NCBI GenBank assembly: GCA_947371415.1
Contig: CANBPJ010000018.1
Location: 1-19,851 of the forward strand
Length of the DNA: 19,851 bases
Direction of reading: 5' to 3'
Origin: Burkholderiaceae bacterium
Lineage (GTDB): Bacteria > Pseudomonadota > Gammaproteobacteria > Burkholderiales > Burkholderiaceae
The notes under the pieces are model-generated. The model saw only the letters and a list, made by a program, of their open reading frames with translations, did not search any database and was not told where the DNA came from. Below are positions 16,305 through 19,851 of this stretch, piece after piece. The position numbers and the translations under genes are program-made. Every line of letters starts with the position of its first letter. The stretch's first letter is position 1.

Positions 16305-16334
16305 TTAGCAAATGTGTCAAACCCTAATGATAAT
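16305..16334 (+). promoter_or_regulatory. Candidate sigma-70 promoter for the pirin gene
   Basis: TTAGCA (16305-16310, 4 of 6 consensus bases) and GATAAT (16329-16334, 5 of 6) are separated by 18 bases and would start transcription about 25 bases before the pirin ATG at 16365. It lies within the 70-base gap shared with the divergent TAXI-type gene. By-eye call. Confidence 0.35.
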
Positions 16335-16364
16335 AGGCTTATCTCATTTCTAGAAAGTACTTAT

Positions 16365-17066
16365 ATGCTGACCCTCCGTAAAGCTCAGGATCGCGGTTAT
16401 GCCGATCACGGCTGGCTTAACAGCTTTCACTCCTTCTCTTTTGCCGGCTACCATGACCCCCAATTTATGGGCTGGGGTAATTTAAGGGTCATCAATGAGG
16501 ATCGGGTAGCTGCAGGTATGGGATTTGGCAAGCATGGTCATCGCAATATGGAGATCATCAGCTATGTTTTATCTGGCGAGTTGGCTCATGAAGACAGCAT
16601 AGGAAATATCAAAGGTATTCCGCCAGGCGATGTTCAGCGCATGAGTGCCGGCACCGGTGTCACTCACAGTGAGTTCAATCACGCCAAGGATCAGACGACC
16701 CACTTTTTACAAATCTGGATAGAACCGAACGTAATGGAAATCGCCCCCAGTTATGAGCAAAAAACAATTCCGGTGATCAATAAACAAGGAAAGCTTTGCC
16801 TGATTGCATCGCCTGATGGCGCCGACAATGCAGTAAAGATTTATGCGGACGCCAAAATATATGCGGGTCTCTTTGATGGGACGCAATCAGCCCAGCTCAA
16901 GCTAGACTCGAATCGCAAAGGATACGTACACCTCATTAGGGGTGAGCTCAAGATTAATGGAATTCCACTTCAAGGCGGTGATGCCTTATTGATTAATCAT
17001 GAAGAAAACATCCTCATTAGCGACGGCAAAAATGCTGAAGTCTTGGTCTTCGAGCTTCATCAATAA
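16365..17066 (+). CDS. Pirin family protein (YhhW-like bicupin)
   Basis: A 233-residue pirin with two cupin domains. The N-terminal domain carries the complete metal site: His57 and His59 in GFGKHGHRNMEI, and His101 and Glu103 in GVTHSEFNH, at the positions seen in human pirin and E. coli YhhW. Other family marks are HGWLNSFHSFSFAGYHDP (15-32) and FMGWGNLRVINED (34-46). YhhW-type pirins have quercetin 2,3-dioxygenase activity in vitro, but the true bacterial role is unsettled. The frame is open upstream to 16272, across the start of the divergent gene, but the family N-terminus begins at the ATG at 16365. It stands alone between two minus-strand units, with a candidate promoter upstream and a hairpin starting 7 bases after the stop. 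Confidence 0.93.
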   Translation: MLTLRKAQDRGYADHGWLNSFHSFSFAGYHDPQFMGWGNLRVINEDRVAAGMGFGKHGHRNMEIISYVLSGELAHEDSIGNIKGIPPGDVQRMSAGTGVTHSEFNHAKDQTTHFLQIWIEPNVMEIAPSYEQKTIPVINKQGKLCLIASPDGADNAVKIYADAKIYAGLFDGTQSAQLKLDSNRKGYVHLIRGELKINGIPLQGGDALLINHEENILISDGKNAEVLVFELHQ

Positions 17067-17067
17067 T

Positions 17068-17101
17068 AAAAAACGGGATAACAAGCAAGGTTGTTATCCC
17101 G
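17068..17101 (-). terminator. Rho-independent terminator ending the regulator-dehydrogenase-TctC operon
   Basis: An 11-base perfect stem, CGGGATAACAA (17074-17084) with TTGTTATCCCG (17091-17101), loop GCAAGG. On the minus strand it is followed by six T (17068-17073), a standard terminator 20 bases after the TctC stop. On the plus strand there is no comparable T-run, so it should be weaker for the pirin gene. Confidence 0.88.
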
Positions 17102-17120
17102 CATTTCAAACAGGCTTGAT

Positions 17121-18092
17121 TTAATCCAGCTTAATCTTTGCCTTTTCAATCACCACTTTCCAGCGAGCAATATCGGAATTGTATAAGTCAGTAAATTGCT
17201 GTGTATTCATAGGTGCAATTTGAACGCCAGCTTTGACAAAACGCTCTTTCATCTCCGGTGTGTCCAGAATCTTCAGAATAGTGCTGCTTAAGGTGTTCAT
17301 GATGGCGGGAGGAGTTCCTGCTGGCACGAACATGCCTTGCCAGAGCGCCATCTCATAACCCTTAACACCGGCCTCTTGCATTGTGACCACCTCAGGAGCG
17401 CCACTAAAGCGATTTTTACCCGTTACAGCTAAAGCGTTGGCTTTATCGCCTTTGTACAAAGGAAGACCTACAGGCATTCCCGCAAAATAGAAATCAATTT
17501 GACCACCAACTAAATCCGTCGCAGCGGGAGAACCCCCTTTGTAAGGAATATGGATCGCTTGAGTGCCAGTAGTCGCTAGAAATAGCTCGCCAGCCATGTG
17601 ATCTGAATTTCCAATGCCGGAGGAGCCAAAGCTCATCTTGCCTGGATCAGCCTTGAGCATTGCAATCAACTCAGCTACATTTTTAGCCTTGAAGTTATTA
17701 TTTACAATCAAGATATGGGGGGTTGCAGCAACGCCCACTACAGGCAACAGGTCTTTCTGGCCATTAAACGGCAGTCTTGGATTCGCTGCTACATTAATTG
17801 CCAAACCATTCTGAGCAAAGAGCACGGTATAACCATCGGGAGCGCTTTTAGCGACAGCATCGGCGGCCAAACTACCGGCAGCCCCACCACGGTTTTCTAC
17901 GATGACCGACTGCTTGAGGGCAATACTGAGCTCATTGGCTACCATTCTTCCAACGATGTCAGTTGAACTTCCTGGGGCATAGCCAACCAACATCTTGATT
18001 GGCTTATCAGGATAGGCGGCAAACGCCGTACCTAGCACCAGCGGTAATACTAAAGAACCTAAAACTATTTTTTTTATTGATTTCTTAATCAT
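17121..18092 (-). CDS. TctC/Bug-type periplasmic carboxylate-binding protein (second copy)
   Basis: A 323-residue TctC-family binding protein, clearly a different paralogue from the one at 6968. The Sec signal covers residues 1-25 (LGSLVLPLVLGTAFA-AY). Family motifs are KMLVGYAPGSSTDIVGRMV (33-51), VENRGGAAGSLAAD, SAPDGYTVLFA, AIHIPYKGGSPAATDLVGG and MFVPAGTPPAIM. The ATG at 18092 has an excellent ribosome site, GGAGGAGA, four bases upstream. It lies 19 bases after the Ldh-type dehydrogenase stop in the same operon, which suggests that it captures the acid that enzyme oxidises or a close relative. No TctAB genes are present. The ligand cannot be read from the sequence. Confidence 0.93.
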   Translation of the reverse strand: MIKKSIKKIVLGSLVLPLVLGTAFAAYPDKPIKMLVGYAPGSSTDIVGRMVANELSIALKQSVIVENRGGAAGSLAADAVAKSAPDGYTVLFAQNGLAINVAANPRLPFNGQKDLLPVVGVAATPHILIVNNNFKAKNVAELIAMLKADPGKMSFGSSGIGNSDHMAGELFLATTGTQAIHIPYKGGSPAATDLVGGQIDFYFAGMPVGLPLYKGDKANALAVTGKNRFSGAPEVVTMQEAGVKGYEMALWQGMFVPAGTPPAIMNTLSSTILKILDTPEMKERFVKAGVQIAPMNTQQFTDLYNSDIARWKVVIEKAKIKLD

Positions 18093-18111
18093 GTTGTCTC
18101 CTCCAGTAAAT

Positions 18112-19161
18112 TTATAAATCTAATGCTGCGATTCCACACTCCTTGGCACATTGATTCAAGGATTCTTGTAATTCAGGTGAAATAGGGATGCCTTCTTGTA
18201 ATCTTTGTGCCATTGATTTGGCAGCGCCATCACCAGGCACTCGAATCTGATTCACGCCAGGCAATTTGGAGGAAGCTTTTAAGTCATTCACTAAAGCAAT
18301 GACGCGCTCAACAAACTGCTCCCGATCGCCAAATGCGCTTGGATCAACCGCAATAATGGTCTGCCCAGTATTGGTAATCACATCGTGATGCGCATTAAAG
18401 TCAATCGTATCCTTGCCAACCGCTGCATTATTCAGCGCACCAGCAAGCAAACCAATCATGACGGCGAGTCCATAGCCCTTATACCCACCAATCGGCAATA
18501 GTGAACCCTCGCTCGATTTTTTCGGATCCGTAATGGGATGGCCATTTCGGTCAATCATCCAAGTATCGGGAATAGACTCCCCTTTTTGGGCGGCTACTTT
18601 CACTTTCCCATAAGCGGCAACTGTGGTGGCAATATCTAAGAGCACGATGGGGTGATCGCCTGCGGGAACTGCAATTGCAATTGGATTAGTTGATAGGAGC
18701 AAATCAATGCCGCCCCAAGGGGCCATATGATTTGCATTTCCGACAGCCATATAGATGCCGATGTAACCCTGTTCAGCGAGCTTTCTCACGTATACAGACG
18801 CGGCACCAGAATGGTTACCAAAATGACTACCCACCCAGCAAACACTATGTTGCTTGACTTTTTCTATAGCAAGCTCAACCGCTTTATTCATCACGAGATG
18901 ACCTAAGGCGTTATCTCCATTGATTAGAGCTGTAGCGCCTTGCTCACGCTCAATATGAATATTGGGGTTCAGATTAATACCGCCAGCCCGAATTCTTTTG
19001 ATGTAAGCAGGCAATCTAAAGATCCCATGGCCATCAGCGCCAACGAGGTCAGACTTCACCATCAATTGCGCAACAATTTTGGCATCCGCTACAGGTACTT
19101 TATTAGCCTGCAATGCATTGGCAATAAATTCTTCAGCCTGAGTTATGGGTAAATGTTTCAT
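18112..19161 (-). CDS. Ldh-family (malate/L-sulfolactate/ureidoglycolate-type) NAD(P)-dependent dehydrogenase
   Basis: A 349-residue oxidoreductase of the Ldh_2 family, which covers malate, (2R)-3-sulfolactate, ureidoglycolate and cyclic imino acid dehydrogenases; these use NAD(P) in a fold unlike classical malate dehydrogenases. Landmarks, numbered from the ATG: SDLVGADGHGIFRLPAYIK (37-55) with the conserved His and Arg; GSHFGNHSGAASVYVRKLA (111-129), where the family has a catalytic histidine in an HFG motif; STNPIAIAVPAGD (157-169); and PIGGYKGYGLAVMIGLLAG in the C-terminal half. The ATG at 19161 has AAGAG five bases upstream; an in-frame GTG two codons earlier (19167) is possible. The gene is flanked closely by a GntR regulator (stop about 15 bases upstream) and a TctC gene. 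The substrate is probably a 2-hydroxy acid; which one cannot be told. Confidence 0.9.
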   Translation of the reverse strand: MKHLPITQAEEFIANALQANKVPVADAKIVAQLMVKSDLVGADGHGIFRLPAYIKRIRAGGINLNPNIHIEREQGATALINGDNALGHLVMNKAVELAIEKVKQHSVCWVGSHFGNHSGAASVYVRKLAEQGYIGIYMAVGNANHMAPWGGIDLLLSTNPIAIAVPAGDHPIVLLDIATTVAAYGKVKVAAQKGESIPDTWMIDRNGHPITDPKKSSEGSLLPIGGYKGYGLAVMIGLLAGALNNAAVGKDTIDFNAHHDVITNTGQTIIAVDPSAFGDREQFVERVIALVNDLKASSKLPGVNQIRVPGDGAAKSMAQRLQEGIPISPELQESLNQCAKECGIAALDL

Positions 19162-19176
19162 TTCCACTCTTGTAAT

Positions 19177-19851
19177 TTAATTTCCCGAGCCACTCTTAAA
19201 TTCCATCTTATAGGTGTATTTATTTTCGGGATGATAGGTAAAGGTGATTTCGAAAAGTTTATCTTGATCATCGAAGTAACGTCGAACAATTACCAAACAT
19301 GGGTCATGGGGCTTCAATTGAAGCTTTTTAGCAATATTTGTGGGTGCACCCACAGCGTAAACGTCCACTTCGGCCCGATCAATTCTAGTGCCATACTGCT
19401 TTTCGATTTGCTCAAACACCATGACCTGACTATGTTCAGGGTCTGATGTGAGTGAGGCGAATTGCGGAAGAATATAAATGTCCGTCCATGCAATCACTTG
19501 CTCAGTATCTCGCTGCTTTCGAATACCGCTGATGTGATACCAAGAAGAGCCAACTGCGCCCCCGATCATTTCACTAAGAGGCTTGTCGAGCTCAATAAAC
19601 TCTTCAATGAGATTTTCCCGATACGTATCTCTTGGGTAGCTCAAAATATCGATAGGTGAATTAAAGCTTTGGGTAAATCTCCTGACCTTCTGACGCGAAA
19701 TCACTTGCGTTGGAGCGCCTTGACGACGCAACACCAAGCCATCTGCCTCCAAGGTTTGCAACGCATGCCTTAAGGTGTGGCGACTAGCTTCAAAGCTGGC
19801 GCAAAGCACTGCCTCAGAGGGCAAGTTTGACCCTACCGCCCAATCTCCATT
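19177..19851 (-). CDS. GntR-family transcriptional regulator with UTRA domain (HutC type), N-terminus missing
   Basis: One-component repressor of the HutC/FarR branch of GntR proteins. The frame has no start before the right edge: it reads in from NGDWAVGSNLPSEAVLCASF, so the first part of the winged helix and the start codon lie beyond base 19851. What remains of the DNA-binding domain includes the recognition helix ASRHTLRHALQTLEADGLV and wing RRQGAPTQV. After a linker comes a UTRA effector domain with VIAWTDIYILPQFA, FEQIEKQYGTRIDRAEVDV and the closing CLVIVRRYFDDQDKLFEIT, which binds small-molecule ligands. It is the first gene seen of an operon with the dehydrogenase (ATG 15 bases after its stop) and TctC, so it probably controls them in response to their substrate. 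Its operator is not visible because the promoter lies outside. Confidence 0.92.
   Translation of the reverse strand, partial: NGDWAVGSNLPSEAVLCASFEASRHTLRHALQTLEADGLVLRRQGAPTQVISRQKVRRFTQSFNSPIDILSYPRDTYRENLIEEFIELDKPLSEMIGGAVGSSWYHISGIRKQRDTEQVIAWTDIYILPQFASLTSDPEHSQVMVFEQIEKQYGTRIDRAEVDVYAVGAPTNIAKKLQLKPHDPCLVIVRRYFDDQDKLFEITFTYHPENKYTYKMEFKSGSGN

Noticed and set aside
16315..16320. A perfect TTGACA hexamer on the minus strand upstream of the TAXI-type gene
   Set aside because: A -10 box 17 bases on would fall on the start codon itself (16292-16297) and has no TATAAT likeness, so it is probably chance.
16272..16364. N-terminal extension of pirin upstream of 16365
   Set aside because: It would overlap the start of the divergent gene and adds residues without family likeness; the pirin N-terminus begins at 16365.

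Overview
The window looks like a stretch of chromosome from a free-living betaproteobacterium of the order Burkholderiales, most like a Polynucleobacter-type freshwater relative. The reasons are two tripartite-tricarboxylate (TctC/Bug-type) binding proteins with no membrane subunits beside them, a COG3777-type hydratase next to MmgE/PrpD and CitE-like genes, a DUF3422 gene, moderate G+C, and very tight gene packing. The genus is an inference from gene content; no rRNA or marker alignment was possible. I see no tRNA, rRNA, CRISPR array, insertion sequence or phage gene. No gap between genes exceeds about 185 bases. Both ends cut through genes.

Layout. (1) 1-1575, minus: the N-terminal part of a YejA-like peptide-binding protein, running off the left edge. 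(2) 1626-7960, plus: fabI, chrA (coupled to fabI through a TTG start), then a carboxylate-CoA module of COG3777 hydratase, MmgE/PrpD protein and CitE-like lyase, followed by a TctC binding protein. A strong symmetric hairpin at 7978-8012 closes this run. (3) 8065-11650, minus: a tightly coupled operon of an ArnT/GT39-like membrane glycosyltransferase, a sialidase-like beta-propeller protein and a small polytopic membrane protein. (4) 11834-13450, plus: a monoheme cytochrome c and a Tat-exported flavoprotein forming a flavocytochrome c sulfide dehydrogenase pair, closed by a second symmetric hairpin at 13465-13498. (5) 13500-16294, minus: a membrane-anchored TAXI-type binding protein followed by a DUF3422 membrane protein. 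(6) 16365-17066, plus: a pirin. (7) 17121-19851, minus: a GntR/UTRA regulator (cut by the right edge), an Ldh-family NAD(P)-dependent 2-hydroxyacid dehydrogenase and a second TctC protein, ended by the hairpin at 17074-17101.

How the parts fit. Regions 2 and 7 look like small carboxylic-acid utilisation modules, each with its own periplasmic binding protein that presumably uses a TctAB permease encoded elsewhere. The hydratase/CitE pair fits the last two steps of itaconate/mesaconate/citramalate-type CoA-ester breakdown, but no CoA-transferase is present here. Region 4 would pass electrons from sulfide to the cytochrome pool. The least explained parts are the glycosyltransferase/beta-propeller/membrane-protein operon and the TAXI-DUF3422 pair. 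Both read like compact envelope systems of unknown role and are the best places to look for new biology. Most genes are ordinary housekeeping or catabolic families.
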